64,000 bases of DNA from Clostridia bacterium (GCA_017517965.1 JAFWXR010000024.1:1-64000); one strand, 5' to 3'. Positions 40,706 through 50,291 are shown, counted from the stretch's first letter. Notes: a model not told the origin generated them from the letters alone. Made by a program: numbers and translations.

Positions 40706-41389
40706 TCATATGTTCCATAAATGGTAAGTAGAGTCGGCACGGACGATTCTCTGTCCGCATGAAATATAAAAATTCAAAGCACCCGTGTTTGTTAGCTGAG
40801 TGCCGACAGAAAGGGTGGTAAGCCCTTTTGAATGGGCAAAGTGTTCAGCTGCCTTAAGGAGTTTTTTGCCGATGCCCTTGCCTCTTGCCTTGTCGGACAC
40901 ACGGATAAGTTCAATCACACAGTTTTTGCCGTCTGCCGAAAAAAGGCAGTAGCCCAAATTGGCAACGTATGCAAAGAATTTGCCTTCCTTGCCGAAGGAG
41001 TTTTTGAGCCACTGTTCGTAAACTTTTGCACCGCCACGGGCAAAAAGTTTTTTATCGTGGAAGAATTTTGAATGCTCAAAAACGGTGAGCTTTAAAAAAT
41101 CCTCATTATAGGGAAGTGCTTCTTGCACGACAACCCCGTCCGGAGATTCGACGTCTTCGACGGGCTTTGAAAGTTGAACGTTGGTGTCTGCAAGAAAAGC
41201 GGTTGTGTCTGCCGAAATTCTTACGGCGTTTGAGGGGTCACAACCCTTGTTTACTATCGAAACAAAGTCATAATCTTTCTGTTCAAGCAGGAATTCTTCC
41301 CACTCTGCATCGGAAAGAGCCCCCTCCAGAATCGCTTTGCCGCATTTCACACCGAAAAAGTCTGTATCCCAATCAAGAAATTTTATCAT
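40706..41389 (-). CDS. GNAT N-acetyltransferase (WecD-like, nucleotide-sugar)
   Basis: The 227-residue protein has a WecD-like start IKFLDWDTDFFGVKCGKAIL and a C-terminal GNAT core with ELIRVSDKARGKGIGKKLLK (acetyl-CoA loop) and GALNFYISCGQRI. WecD acetylates the 4-amino group of dTDP-fucosamine. Beside a DegT aminotransferase and a phosphoglycosyl transferase, it probably acetylates the amino sugar made by that aminotransferase. It overlaps the sugar transferase gene by 4 nt. Confidence 0.85.
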   Translation of the reverse strand: MIKFLDWDTDFFGVKCGKAILEGALSDAEWEEFLLEQKDYDFVSIVNKGCDPSNAVRISADTTAFLADTNVQLSKPVEDVESPDGVVVQEALPYNEDFLKLTVFEHSKFFHDKKLFARGGAKVYEQWLKNSFGKEGKFFAYVANLGYCLFSADGKNCVIELIRVSDKARGKGIGKKLLKAAEHFAHSKGLTTLSVGTQLTNTGALNFYISCGQRIVRADSTYHLWNI

Positions 41390-42006
41390 TTGTCATTACC
41401 CTTTCCGACAGTTGCACCGTCAGTAATGTAAATGTTTTTACGCGAAAGAACAGAGGTTGCAGTTTTTACGATTATTTTTACGTCAAGGACAAAGGAAACG
41501 TTGTCAACATACCAGACGTCACGTGCAAGACGCTCCTTCCACGGAACCGTGTTTCTGACGTATGCCTGAGCGTACCCGGTAATACCCGGACGTACTTCAA
41601 GCTTACGAAACTCGTCGCCCTCGTACATTTCCTTGTGCTCGGGCAGGTCGGGACGGGGACCGACGATGCTCATATCACCTTTGAGCACGTTGAGAAGCTG
41701 AGGCACCTCGTCAAGTGAGGTTTTTCTTATAAATCTGCCCACCTTCGTCAGTCTCGGGTCGTCTTCCGAATTGAAGGTTGAGCCGTCGGCATTTCTTATG
41801 TCGGGGGCGTTCATTTTCATTGAACGGAATTTATACATTTTGAAAATTCTGCCGTCCTTGCCAAGACGGGGGGCGTTATAAAACACACTTCCTCTGTCCG
41901 AAAAATATATCATCGGGGCAATAACGGCGAATATAAGCAGGAAGAAGGGAAGTGCGATAAGACACAGAATTATATCTATCAGCCTTTTAAAAAAGTTACG
42001 GTACAC
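41386..42006 (-). CDS. Monotopic phosphoglycosyl transferase (PglC/WcaJ C-terminal type)
   Basis: The 206-residue bacterial sugar transferase has a re-entrant membrane helix at the start (KRLIDIILCLIALPFFLLIF), GRIFKMYKFRSMKM, DDPRLTKVGRFIRKTSLDEVPQLLNVLKGDMSIVGPRPD (catalytic DE in the SLDE stretch) and the VRPGITGYAQ end. It transfers a sugar-1-phosphate to undecaprenyl phosphate and starts the glycan. The start is probably GTG 42006, 8-9 nt after GGGAG. Confidence 0.92.
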   Translation of the reverse strand: MYRNFFKRLIDIILCLIALPFFLLIFAVIAPMIYFSDRGSVFYNAPRLGKDGRIFKMYKFRSMKMNAPDIRNADGSTFNSEDDPRLTKVGRFIRKTSLDEVPQLLNVLKGDMSIVGPRPDLPEHKEMYEGDEFRKLEVRPGITGYAQAYVRNTVPWKERLARDVWYVDNVSFVLDVKIIVKTATSVLSRKNIYITDGATVGKGNDK

Positions 42007-42021
42007 AAAAATCACTCCCGC

Positions 42022-43212
42022 TCAAATACATTTTGTAAAGGTGTCAATAACGTAGTTTACCTCGTCATCCGTCAGACAGGTGTGAAGAGGCAACGTTATT
42101 TCGTTTTCAAACATACGGTAGGCGTTGGGATAATCCTTAATGTCAAAGCCGAGATTCTTATATGCCGTCATCATCGGAAGGGGCTTGTAGTGTACGTTTG
42201 TCGCAACGCCCTGTTCAGCCATTTTCGTTATAACGGAATTTCTGTATTCGGCATCTTTTCCGTCAAGGCGTACCATATAAAGATGACCGCTTGCGGCAAA
42301 ATCCTCGCCGTAGTGCTTTAAAAGTGTTACGGGCAGGTCTTTGAAAGCTTCGTCATATTTTCGGATGATTTCTTTTCTGCGTGAAAGAATACCCTCGTAT
42401 CTGTCAAGCTGAGCAAGACCCACAGCCGCCATAATATCGGTCATATTGCATTTGTAACCGGGGTATACAATGTCGTATTCCCATGCGCCGAGCCCCGTTT
42501 TTGCAAGCGCATCCTTGCTCTGCCCGTGTAGTGACCAGAGCATAAACTGACGGTAGAGTTCATCATTGTCTACACCCTCAACGTTACGCCAGGTGAGTGC
42601 GCCGCCCTCGGCAGTAGTGAGGTTTTTAACGGCGTGGAAAGAAAAGGAGGTAAAATCTGCAATCGCACCGCATCTTACACCTTTTCTGACAGCCCCCATT
42701 GCGTGAGCGGCGTCACACATAACGATGCATCTGCCGTATGCCCTCTGCAAATCGTTTGAAGGCCTGAAAAGAGCCTTCTTTTTTTCGACAATTTCAAATA
42801 TTCTGTCGTAATCGCACACTATACCCGCAAGGTCAACGGGCACGATAACCTTTGTTTTTTCCGTAATTGCCTTTTCGAGAGCATCGTAATCCATCTCGAC
42901 ACTGTCTTTCTGACAGTCGACAAGAACGACCTTTGCGCCGACGTGGCAGGCAACCGATGCCGATGCCGTATAGGTATAAGCGCAGGTGATTACCTCGTCA
43001 CCCTCACCGACACCGAGGACACGAAGTATCATTTCCATACAAGCGGTGGCGGAATTAAGGCATACCGCTTTTTCCGTACCGCAGTAGAGTGCAATTCTTT
43101 TTTCAAATTCTTTGGTTTTCGGGCCTGTGGTTATCCAGCCCGAGCGAAGTGTATCGGCTACACCGTCTATTTCTTTTTCGGAGATATCCGGAGGGGAAAA
43201 GGGGATTTTCAT
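42022..43212 (-). CDS. DegT/DnrJ/EryC1/StrS-family sugar aminotransferase
   Basis: The 396-residue PLP enzyme has KIPFSPPDISEKEIDGVADTL, CLNSATACMEMILRVLGVGEGDEVI, MCDAAHAMGAV, and a PLP-lysine in TSFSFHAVKNLTTAEGGAL, plus NMTDIMAAVGLAQLDR. It aminates a 4-keto nucleotide sugar (ArnB/PglE/WecE type). It is the first gene of the glycan operon, preceded by AAAGAGGTG. Product identity, UDP-linked bacillosamine-like or 4-amino-fucose, is inferred from neighbours. Confidence 0.93.
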   Translation of the reverse strand: MKIPFSPPDISEKEIDGVADTLRSGWITTGPKTKEFEKRIALYCGTEKAVCLNSATACMEMILRVLGVGEGDEVITCAYTYTASASVACHVGAKVVLVDCQKDSVEMDYDALEKAITEKTKVIVPVDLAGIVCDYDRIFEIVEKKKALFRPSNDLQRAYGRCIVMCDAAHAMGAVRKGVRCGAIADFTSFSFHAVKNLTTAEGGALTWRNVEGVDNDELYRQFMLWSLHGQSKDALAKTGLGAWEYDIVYPGYKCNMTDIMAAVGLAQLDRYEGILSRRKEIIRKYDEAFKDLPVTLLKHYGEDFAASGHLYMVRLDGKDAEYRNSVITKMAEQGVATNVHYKPLPMMTAYKNLGFDIKDYPNAYRMFENEITLPLHTCLTDDEVNYVIDTFTKCI

Positions 43213-43277
43213 AGCTACACCTCTTTAATATAATTATAAAATCATTGTAACATTATTGATAAGTAAAGTAAATAAGC

Positions 43278-43307
43278 AAAGAGCAGGAAATTGTTTTCCT
43301 GCTCTTT
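43278..43307 (-). terminator. Terminator downstream of htrA
   Basis: AAAGAGCAGGAAA pairs with TTTCCTGCTCTTT around 43278-43307, just after the htrA stop at 43314. The minus strand beyond it is TTTGCTTATTTAC, a moderate T-run. Confidence 0.8.
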
Positions 43308-43313
43308 AGGTAT

Positions 43314-44549
43314 TTAATCGTTAGGCATAAGTTTTACGTCAAGGGTGAAATATCTTCCGTTTCTGTACACAAACAGAGTAACCGTGTCACCTGCACTCAT
43401 AGAGCCGATTTTTGCCGAAAGTGCATTGACTGTGGATACTTCTTCGCCGTTCACAGCGGTAATAATATCACCGGGCTGAAGACCTTTTTTGTATGCGTCA
43501 CTGTCTTGACGCACGTCCGTAACGTATACGCCCTTCATGCCGTAGAAGGTGTTTAAATCCTGACCCATTATGCCGATTACGGGTCTGCCCGTAACCCTGC
43601 CGTTTGTGATAAGCTCGTTTACAATCGGGATAGCCGTATTTGCGGGTATTGCGAAACCGAGGCCTTCGCTGTTAGCAAATTTTGCATTGGTGATACCTAT
43701 GACCTGACCGAAGTGGTTGATGAGTGCACCGCCCGAGTTACCGCTGTTGATGGAAGCGTCCGTCTGAATAAGATTAAAGTCAACACCTTCAACGGAAATC
43801 GTTCTGTCAAGACCTGAAACGATACCGCTTGTAACGGAGGCATACAGTTCCATACTTCTCGGATTTCCTATCGCAACTACGGTTTCACCGAGTTTAAGCA
43901 CATCCGAATCGCCGATTTCCACAGCGGGAAAATCCGCGCCTTCAATTTTTATAACTGCGATATCCGTCTGATTGTCGCTGCCGACTATCGTTGCATTATA
44001 CGTTTTCTCGTTGCTGTCGTATACCGTAACGGACTGTGCATTTGCAACGACGTGTGCATTGGTGAGAATATATCCGTCAGCGCTTATAAAGAAGCCGCTG
44101 CCAAAGCCCGATTCCGTAACTATTCCGACAACCGAGGGCTTTACCTTTTCAACAATTTCGGGAACGGCGAGAATGCCGTCTTCGCTTACCGTGTATTCCA
44201 CACCGGGTGTGGAATTCTGCGTTATTTCTGTTGTACCTTCGGGACCTTTTTCTACAAAGTTGGGCATAACTGTACCTGAGTGTCGCAGACTTACCGCTAT
44301 TATAAGACCGCTTGCAATTATTGCGCAGACGAGTATTCCTAAAAATACCCATACGCCCTTGTTGCCTTTTTTCTTTTTCGGCTGTTCTTCTTTCGGGGGC
44401 TGCGCCTCCTCAGTGACAGGTGCTGCCTCTGTGGGTTCAGCCATCTCCTCCGTAACGGGTGTTGCCTCCACGGGCTCGATTATTTCTTCTTCAGGAGTCG
44501 GCGTTACCGTTTCCTGCTGTGTTTCATTTGAGTTTTCGTTTTCAAACAT
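43314..44549 (-). CDS. HtrA/DegP-like trypsin-fold serine protease with PDZ domain
   Basis: The 411-residue membrane-anchored protease has an acidic, Pro/Glu-rich cytosolic N-terminus with a repeated PVTEE-type motif (residues about 20-60), one transmembrane helix (GVWVFLGILVCAIIASGLII), then the catalytic domain: His in YILTNAHVVANA, Asp in DNQTDIAVIK, Ser in SINSGNSGGALINH. One PDZ domain (GVYVTDVRQDSDAYKKGLQP) follows. It handles misfolded exported proteins. It lies 10 nt downstream of the sensor kinase gene, so it is co-regulated with the two-component system. Confidence 0.95.
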   Translation of the reverse strand: MFENENSNETQQETVTPTPEEEIIEPVEATPVTEEMAEPTEAAPVTEEAQPPKEEQPKKKKGNKGVWVFLGILVCAIIASGLIIAVSLRHSGTVMPNFVEKGPEGTTEITQNSTPGVEYTVSEDGILAVPEIVEKVKPSVVGIVTESGFGSGFFISADGYILTNAHVVANAQSVTVYDSNEKTYNATIVGSDNQTDIAVIKIEGADFPAVEIGDSDVLKLGETVVAIGNPRSMELYASVTSGIVSGLDRTISVEGVDFNLIQTDASINSGNSGGALINHFGQVIGITNAKFANSEGLGFAIPANTAIPIVNELITNGRVTGRPVIGIMGQDLNTFYGMKGVYVTDVRQDSDAYKKGLQPGDIITAVNGEEVSTVNALSAKIGSMSAGDTVTLFVYRNGRYFTLDVKLMPND

Positions 44550-44559
44550 AATTATCCTC

Positions 44560-45975
44560 CTACTGCTTAAGCGGAAGTGTAAATGAGAATTCACAGAATT
44601 CACCGTATTTACTGCGGACCATAATATTACCTCCGCTGTTTTCCACTATTATTTTCGTTATATACAGACCGAGTCCGAGACTGCTTTTATCCCTGCCTCT
44701 CGACTTGTCCGTCTTGTAAAAACGGTCGAATATAAACGGAATATCGTCTTCTTTTATGCCCATACCCGTATTATAAACCGTAATTATCGCATGTGTCTGA
44801 TTGACCGAGGTGCTTACCCTGAGTATACCTTCGTCAAATGAGTATTTTATGGCGTTGTCGATAAGATTGTATATTACTCTGTAAATACCGTCTTTATCGC
44901 CTTTGACGTTAAGGGCGTCCATATCAAAATCAAAGTCAAGAGCAAGCTTCTTTCCGTTTATCTTCTGTTCAAACGAAAAGAGTATCTGACTTATTATTTC
45001 GGCAACGTCAAACTCCGTTATCTGCTTGTTTGCACCCGATTTAAGTTCGGAAATATCAAGCAGAGTTGATACGAGTCGTGACAGTCTCTTTGTCTCCTGA
45101 GAAACAAGCCCGAGATAGTATTCCTCTTCTTCCTTCGGAATGGTGCCGTCAAGTATACCGTCAACAAAGCCCGTTATCGTTGTCATGGGCGTACGCAGGT
45201 CGTGTGACACGTTTTGCACAAACGTGTTTCGTGCATCTTCAAGATGTTCAAGACTCTCCGCCATATTGTTGAAGGCGTTGCCCAGTTCGTTTATCTCCTC
45301 GATACGACTGCTTTCAATGCGCACGTCAAACTGCCCTTTGGCGTATTTTTTTGCAGCCTGTGTCATCTGTTTAATGGGGTCAAGTTGTCTGTGGGTTGTA
45401 ACCGCAAAAAGCAACACCGAAACACCGAACACGAATAGTGCAATCATCCAGAAATTTGTGGTAAACCCCTTCAATGACTGATTATATTCTCCTGCTGACG
45501 TGGTTGCAACAGAATAATACAGCGGAACACTGTTTATTTCAAGAGGCTCCATATATACGAACTGTTTTTCGCGGAAAGTTTTGCCGAAATCCGATTGAAC
45601 GAGTCCCTTTTTCTTGTTTGCACGCTGAAGTTCGGGGATGTTTATAATGCCGTCAAGCCGTTCCGTCGTGGTGAAAACTATATTTCCGTGGGCATCGCAG
45701 ATAGTAACGTCAGTATTCGTGTACTCCGTGAGAACCTTTATACTGCGAAACATCTGTCTTTGGTACATTGCGATATAGTCGGCAGGATATACCGACGTTT
45801 CAATCGTTTCAACTACCGACAGGGCGTATGCATTCGTCTGTTCAAGCGTACTTTTCATTCTGCTTTTGACCGTTCGGTTGAGCGTAAATATAAAAAGTGC
45901 GGAAAATGTGATATAACACAGCGACAGAACTATCAGCAGAACGCCGAGGTATCTTGTATGAAGTCTTCTGAGCAT
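44560..45975 (-). CDS. Sensor histidine kinase (HAMP, HisKA, HATPase)
   Basis: The 471-residue kinase has two transmembrane helices (YLGVLLIVLSLCYITFSALF; FWMIALFVFGVSVLLFA) around an extracellular sensor, a HAMP region, phospho-acceptor His in TFVQNVSHDLRTPM, N box NLIDNAIKYSFD and G boxes GMGIKEDDIPFIFDRFYKTD and LGLGLYITKII. ATG 45975 begins 1 nt after the response regulator stop, with GAGGAAT before it. With HtrA downstream it probably senses envelope stress. Confidence 0.94.
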   Translation of the reverse strand: MLRRLHTRYLGVLLIVLSLCYITFSALFIFTLNRTVKSRMKSTLEQTNAYALSVVETIETSVYPADYIAMYQRQMFRSIKVLTEYTNTDVTICDAHGNIVFTTTERLDGIINIPELQRANKKKGLVQSDFGKTFREKQFVYMEPLEINSVPLYYSVATTSAGEYNQSLKGFTTNFWMIALFVFGVSVLLFAVTTHRQLDPIKQMTQAAKKYAKGQFDVRIESSRIEEINELGNAFNNMAESLEHLEDARNTFVQNVSHDLRTPMTTITGFVDGILDGTIPKEEEEYYLGLVSQETKRLSRLVSTLLDISELKSGANKQITEFDVAEIISQILFSFEQKINGKKLALDFDFDMDALNVKGDKDGIYRVIYNLIDNAIKYSFDEGILRVSTSVNQTHAIITVYNTGMGIKEDDIPFIFDRFYKTDKSRGRDKSSLGLGLYITKIIVENSGGNIMVRSKYGEFCEFSFTLPLKQ

Positions 45976-45976
45976 A

Positions 45977-46675
45977 TTATTCCTCTGTCGTTGAGAATTT
46001 GTAGCCCTTGCTCCACACGGTCGCAAGTTCCCACTTGTCCGAAACGCCCTCAAGCTTTTCACGCAGACGTTTTACGTGTACGTCAACCGTTCTTGAGTCG
46101 CCGAAATATTCAAAGCCCCACACCTCGTCAAGAAGTTGATTACGGGTATATACCCTGTTGGGATTGCTTGCAAGATGATATAAAAGTTCAAGTTCCTTCG
46201 GGGGTGTATCCACGAGCTTTCCGTCAACACGCAGTTCGTAATTAGTGAGATTTACTTCGAGTTTATCATACTTCACACATTTTACTGCCGAAGCGTCCCC
46301 CTCGCTGTTTTGTGAGCGTCTGAGAACGGCTTTGATTCTTGCAACGACCTCTTTGGTGTCAAAAGGCTTCGTGATGTAATCGTCGGCGCCGAGTTCAAGA
46401 CCGAGCACCTTATCAAAAACCTCGCCCTTTGCGCTTATCATAATTATGGGACAGTCAGAGGTCTTTCTGATTTCTTTGCATACCTGCCAGCCGTCAAGTT
46501 TCGGCATCATAATGTCAAGCAGAACCATATCCGTCTTGTTGTTGCGGAAAATGGAAAGCGCCTCGCTGCCGTTTGTCGCAGTAAGAACGGTAAAGCCCTC
46601 TTTAACAAGATAGAGGCGAAGAAGTTCGCATATATTTCTGTCGTCATCACAAACAAGGATTTTTATATCTTCCAT
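45977..46675 (-). CDS. OmpR/PhoB-family response regulator
   Basis: The 232-residue regulator has a receiver domain (KILVCDDDRNICELLRLYLV, phospho-Asp in DMVLLDIMMPKLDGW, KPFDTKEVVARI) and a winged-helix DNA-binding domain (LEVNLTNYELRVDGK, RVYTRNQLLDEVWGFEYFGD, TVDVHVKRLREKL). It is transcribed first in the regulator-kinase-htrA operon and divergent from ychF; the 108-bp gap has an AT-rich promoter region with TATAAT on the minus strand. Confidence 0.95.
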   Translation of the reverse strand: MEDIKILVCDDDRNICELLRLYLVKEGFTVLTATNGSEALSIFRNNKTDMVLLDIMMPKLDGWQVCKEIRKTSDCPIIMISAKGEVFDKVLGLELGADDYITKPFDTKEVVARIKAVLRRSQNSEGDASAVKCVKYDKLEVNLTNYELRVDGKLVDTPPKELELLYHLASNPNRVYTRNQLLDEVWGFEYFGDSRTVDVHVKRLREKLEGVSDKWELATVWSKGYKFSTTEE

Positions 46676-46783
46676 TTTTTGTCTTTCACTCCCTGATAAA
46701 TCATTTGTAAAACTGTATACTATCATTATTATACATCTTTATTTCAATTTGGTGAACAAAATTTAAACTTTGGAGGAATTTTA

Positions 46784-47881
46784 ATGAAACTTGGTATCGT
46801 GGGATTGCCCAATGTGGGTAAAAGCACGCTTTTTAATGCTATCACGAATGCGGGGGCACAGTCGGCAAACTATCCTTTCTGTACGATAGAGCCTAACGTG
46901 GGTACGGTTGCGGTGCCCGATAAGCGTCTGGACAAGCTTACCGAAATGTATAATCCCGCAAAAACGACACCTGCTGTTATAGAATTCGTTGATATTGCAG
47001 GTCTTGTAAAGGGCGCTTCAAAGGGTGAAGGTCTCGGAAACAAGTTTTTGTCCCACATCCGTGAGGTTGATGCGATAGTACACGTTGTACGTTGCTTTGA
47101 GGACGGTAATATAACCCACGTTGACGGAAGCATTGATCCTCTTCGTGATATGGAAACGATAAATCTCGAACTCATTTTCTCGGATATGGAGATGATGGAG
47201 AGAAGGATTGACCGTCTTAAAAAGACCATGAAGGGCGGCGACAAGAAAAATCTTGCCGAGTGTGAACTCTGTGAGAAAATACTTGCCGTTTTACAAAACG
47301 GTCTGCCTGCAAGAAGCATTGATTATACGAAGGATGAATTTGAAATTGCCAAAGGTGCAAATCTGCTCACTTTAAAGCCGGTTATTTATGCGGCAAATAT
47401 GAGTGAGGATGATTTCAAAGCGGGTATAGATTCAAACCCCCATTACCAGAAGGTAATTGCAAGGGGTAAAGAGGAAAATGCCGAAGTTCTTCCCATCTGT
47501 GCCGAGATGGAGGCGCAGGTTTCGGAACTTTCCAAAGAGGATAAGGAACTTTTCCTTTCCGACCTTAATCTCACCGAAAGCGGTCTTGACAGAATGGTTG
47601 CATCCTGCTACCGTCTGCTTGGCCTTATAAGTTACCTCACTGCAGGTGAAAAAGAAGTCCGTGCATGGACTATTGAAGAGGGTACAAAGGCACCTCAGGC
47701 GGCAGGTAAAATCCACAGCGATTTTGAGAGAGGATTTATCCGTGCCGAAATCGTGTCATATGACGACCTTATTGAATGTGGCTCTATTGCGGCTGCACGT
47801 GAAAAAGGGCTTTACAGAAGTGAGGGTAAGGAATACGTTATTAAAGACGGTGACGTAGTGCTCTTCCGTTTCAATGTATAG
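46784..47881 (+). CDS. ychF: Ribosome-binding ATPase YchF
   Basis: The 365-residue Obg-related P-loop protein has G1 GIVGLPNVGKSTLFNAITNA, G3 FVDIAGLVKGASKGEGLGNK, an AANMSE motif in place of NKxD (ATP rather than GTP preference) and the C-terminal TGS domain (AWTIEEGTKAPQAAGKIHSD). It binds ribosomes and is linked to stress and translation control. GGAGGAA precedes the ATG. Complete. Confidence 0.97.
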   Translation: MKLGIVGLPNVGKSTLFNAITNAGAQSANYPFCTIEPNVGTVAVPDKRLDKLTEMYNPAKTTPAVIEFVDIAGLVKGASKGEGLGNKFLSHIREVDAIVHVVRCFEDGNITHVDGSIDPLRDMETINLELIFSDMEMMERRIDRLKKTMKGGDKKNLAECELCEKILAVLQNGLPARSIDYTKDEFEIAKGANLLTLKPVIYAANMSEDDFKAGIDSNPHYQKVIARGKEENAEVLPICAEMEAQVSELSKEDKELFLSDLNLTESGLDRMVASCYRLLGLISYLTAGEKEVRAWTIEEGTKAPQAAGKIHSDFERGFIRAEIVSYDDLIECGSIAAAREKGLYRSEGKEYVIKDGDVVLFRFNV

Positions 47882-47892
47882 GAGTGAGAAAA

Positions 47893-49353
47893 ATGAGTTT
47901 TTTATCAAAAAAACAGAATTATACGATGCTCTGTGATTTCTATGAACTCACTATGGGCAACGGTTATTTCCGCAGGGGAATAGGTGACAGAAAAGTATAT
48001 TTTGATATGTTCTTCCGCAAGGTGCCCGACGGTGGCGGTTTTGCCATTATGGCGGGTCTTGAGCAGGTTATAGAGTATCTTAATGACCTTCATTTTTCAA
48101 AGGAAGACATAGAATTTCTGCGTTCAAAGGGTTGCTTTGATGAGGGATTTTTAAAATATCTTGAAGATTTCAAGTTTGAATGTGACGTTTATGCAATTCC
48201 CGAGGGTACACCCATTTTCCCGGGTGAGCCCGTTATAACGGTCTGCGGTCCTGCGGTGCAGGCACAGCTTCTTGAAACGTTTATTCTGCTGACGGTAAAT
48301 CATCAGAGTCTTATTGCCACAAAGGCAAACAGAATAGTCCGTGCGGCACAGGGAAGACCCGTTGCCGAGTTCGGTTCAAGAAGGGCGCAAGGCCCTGCAG
48401 GCGCAGTGCTCGGTGCACGTGCGGCATATATTGCAGGCTGTACGGGTACGGCTTGTGTGCTCAGTGACGAGCTTTTCGGCGTTCCCTGCAGCGGAACGAT
48501 GGCACATTCATGGGTGCAGATGTTTGACAGTGAATACGAGGCGTTTAAAGTATATGCCGAGGAATATCCTGACAATACTCTGCTTCTCGTTGATACCTAC
48601 AACGTGCTTGAAAGCGGTGTTCCCACTGCAATCAAGGTGTTTGATGAGGTGCTCAAGCCTTTGGGCAAGCGTCCTCTCGGAATAAGAATTGACAGCGGTG
48701 ACATCACGTATCTGTCAAAGCGTGCAAGAAAGATGCTTGATGCGGCAGGGTATGAGGATTGCCGTATATTCGTAACGAATTCACTCGACGAGTATATAAT
48801 CAGCGACCTTATATCACAGGGTGCGTGTGTTGACAATTTCGGTGTGGGCGAAAGGCTTATCACCTCAAAGAGCGAGCCCGTGTTCGGCGGTGTGTACAAG
48901 CTTGCGGCGGTTGAGGACAAGGATGGAAACATAGTCCCCAAAATCAAGATCAGTGAGAACGTGGCAAAGATATCGACACCGCATTTCAAGAAGCCGTACA
49001 GACTTTTTGAGCGTGAAACGGGCAAGGCGATTGCCGATCTTATCTGTGTATACGACGAAACGGTAGACGATACGAAACCGCTCGTTCTGTTCGACCCCGA
49101 TTATAAGTGGAAAAAGAAAAAGGTTACGAACTTCGTTGCGAAAGAACTTCAGATACCCGTATTTATCGGCGGTAAGCAGGTATATCAGTCACCCGACATC
49201 AAGGAGATAAGAGAATACTGCGCTCAGCAGGTAGGTACTCTGTGGGATGAAGTTTTAAGATTTGAGAATCCGCACAGTTATTACGTTGACCTTTCACAAA
49301 AACTGTGGGATATCAAGCAGGACCTTCTTGAAAAGGGAGGCGTCAAGGCGTGA
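47893..49353 (+). CDS. pncB: Nicotinate phosphoribosyltransferase
   Basis: The 486-residue enzyme has MLCDFYELTMGNGYFRRG, FFRKVPDGGGFAIMAG, AEFGSRRAQGP, GTACVLSDELFGVPCSGTMAHSW (catalytic His region) and the phosphate-binding GIRIDSGDITYLSK. It converts nicotinate and PRPP to NaMN in NAD salvage. ATG 47893 is chosen with AGGAG 9 nt upstream; an in-frame GTG at 47884 lies closer to the ychF stop. It overlaps the DUF554 gene by 4 nt. Confidence 0.96.
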   Translation: MSFLSKKQNYTMLCDFYELTMGNGYFRRGIGDRKVYFDMFFRKVPDGGGFAIMAGLEQVIEYLNDLHFSKEDIEFLRSKGCFDEGFLKYLEDFKFECDVYAIPEGTPIFPGEPVITVCGPAVQAQLLETFILLTVNHQSLIATKANRIVRAAQGRPVAEFGSRRAQGPAGAVLGARAAYIAGCTGTACVLSDELFGVPCSGTMAHSWVQMFDSEYEAFKVYAEEYPDNTLLLVDTYNVLESGVPTAIKVFDEVLKPLGKRPLGIRIDSGDITYLSKRARKMLDAAGYEDCRIFVTNSLDEYIISDLISQGACVDNFGVGERLITSKSEPVFGGVYKLAAVEDKDGNIVPKIKISENVAKISTPHFKKPYRLFERETGKAIADLICVYDETVDDTKPLVLFDPDYKWKKKKVTNFVAKELQIPVFIGGKQVYQSPDIKEIREYCAQQVGTLWDEVLRFENPHSYYVDLSQKLWDIKQDLLEKGGVKA

Positions 49354-50084
49354 TTCCGGGAACAGGTACTTTGGTAAACGCCGCCGCTATAATAGTGGGA
49401 ACAGTAATTGGAATACTTTTTCGCAAAGGTCTCTCGGAAAAACTCAAAACCAATCTGCAGAATGCGATATTTATCTCGGTCATTATAATGGGTATTGCAG
49501 GTGCGCTTGCAAACTGCATAAAGGTGACCGAAAACGGTATTGAAACGACCGATTTGCTTCTTATGGTAATATCGCTTGCAATCGGCACGGTTATAGGTGA
49601 ACTTTGTAAAATAGACGTCGGTTTTGAAAAAATCGGCAAGGCACTCGGAAATAAGTTTGCAGGACACGGTGACGGTGACACCTTCGTCAAAGGCTTCGTG
49701 TCGGCATCCGTAATTTTCTGTGTTGGTGCAATGGCAATTGTCGGCAGTATTGAAGACGGTATGGCAGGCAATCCGCATATGCTTTACATTAAGGCACTTC
49801 TTGACGGTGTTACCTCGATGATTCTTGCCACAACACTCGGTCTTGGGGTTGCATTTTCCGCGCTGGCGATTATAATATATCAGGGGGCGATAACTCTGCT
49901 GGCGGTAGTTGCTGGAAGTTTTATTCCGGCTGACGTTATATCGCAGATGTCGCTTGTGGGCAACGTGCTCATTATGTGTATCGGCTTTACCACGCTTGAT
50001 ATAAAGAAAATCAACGTTGCAAATATGCTGCCGTCAATATTTATTCCGGCGGTATATGCACTTATTAAAAATATAATATTGTAA
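49350..50084 (+). CDS. DUF554 (YdfK-like) membrane protein
   Basis: The 244-residue polytopic membrane protein starts IPGTGTLVNAAAIIVGTVIG and shows FVKGFVSASVIFCVGAMAIVG, DGMAGNPHMLYIKALLDGV and IMCIGFTTLDIKKINVANMLP, the DUF554 hallmarks. The family is a putative transporter with no established substrate. The start is GTG overlapping the pncB stop (GTGA), with GGAGG 10 nt upstream in the pncB end. Confidence 0.88.
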   Translation: MIPGTGTLVNAAAIIVGTVIGILFRKGLSEKLKTNLQNAIFISVIIMGIAGALANCIKVTENGIETTDLLLMVISLAIGTVIGELCKIDVGFEKIGKALGNKFAGHGDGDTFVKGFVSASVIFCVGAMAIVGSIEDGMAGNPHMLYIKALLDGVTSMILATTLGLGVAFSALAIIIYQGAITLLAVVAGSFIPADVISQMSLVGNVLIMCIGFTTLDIKKINVANMLPSIFIPAVYALIKNIIL

Positions 50085-50089
50085 ATTTA

Positions 50090-50280
50090 CAGGTGTCGAA
50101 TGGGTTTTATACTCGATTCGGTGAAAAGGGAAGCAGGTGTAAGTCCTGCACGAACTCGTCGCTGTAAGTGGGAGGGGTGTTTCATACCATTGGCAATTTG
50201 CCGAGAAGGGAAGCGCTCCGTTGAACACAAGTCAGAAGACCTGCCGGTAGATAATGCATACCACGAGTAATTGGTACAGG
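50090..50280 (+). promoter_or_regulatory. Cobalamin (B12) riboswitch
   Basis: It contains the conserved aptamer blocks in order: GGTGAAAAGGGAAGCAGGTG with AAGTCCTGCA, CGCTGTAAGTGGGA, GCCGAGAAGGGAAG and GTCAGAAGACCTGCC (the B12 box side). A terminator hairpin at 50292-50322 follows and then a ribosome binding site, so adenosylcobalamin or a related corrinoid should cause premature termination. A TATAAT at 50072-50077 is a likely -10. It controls the DUF4430 and S-component genes, giving strong evidence that these concern B12. Confidence 0.95.
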
Positions 50281-50291
50281 CAAACTATTAT

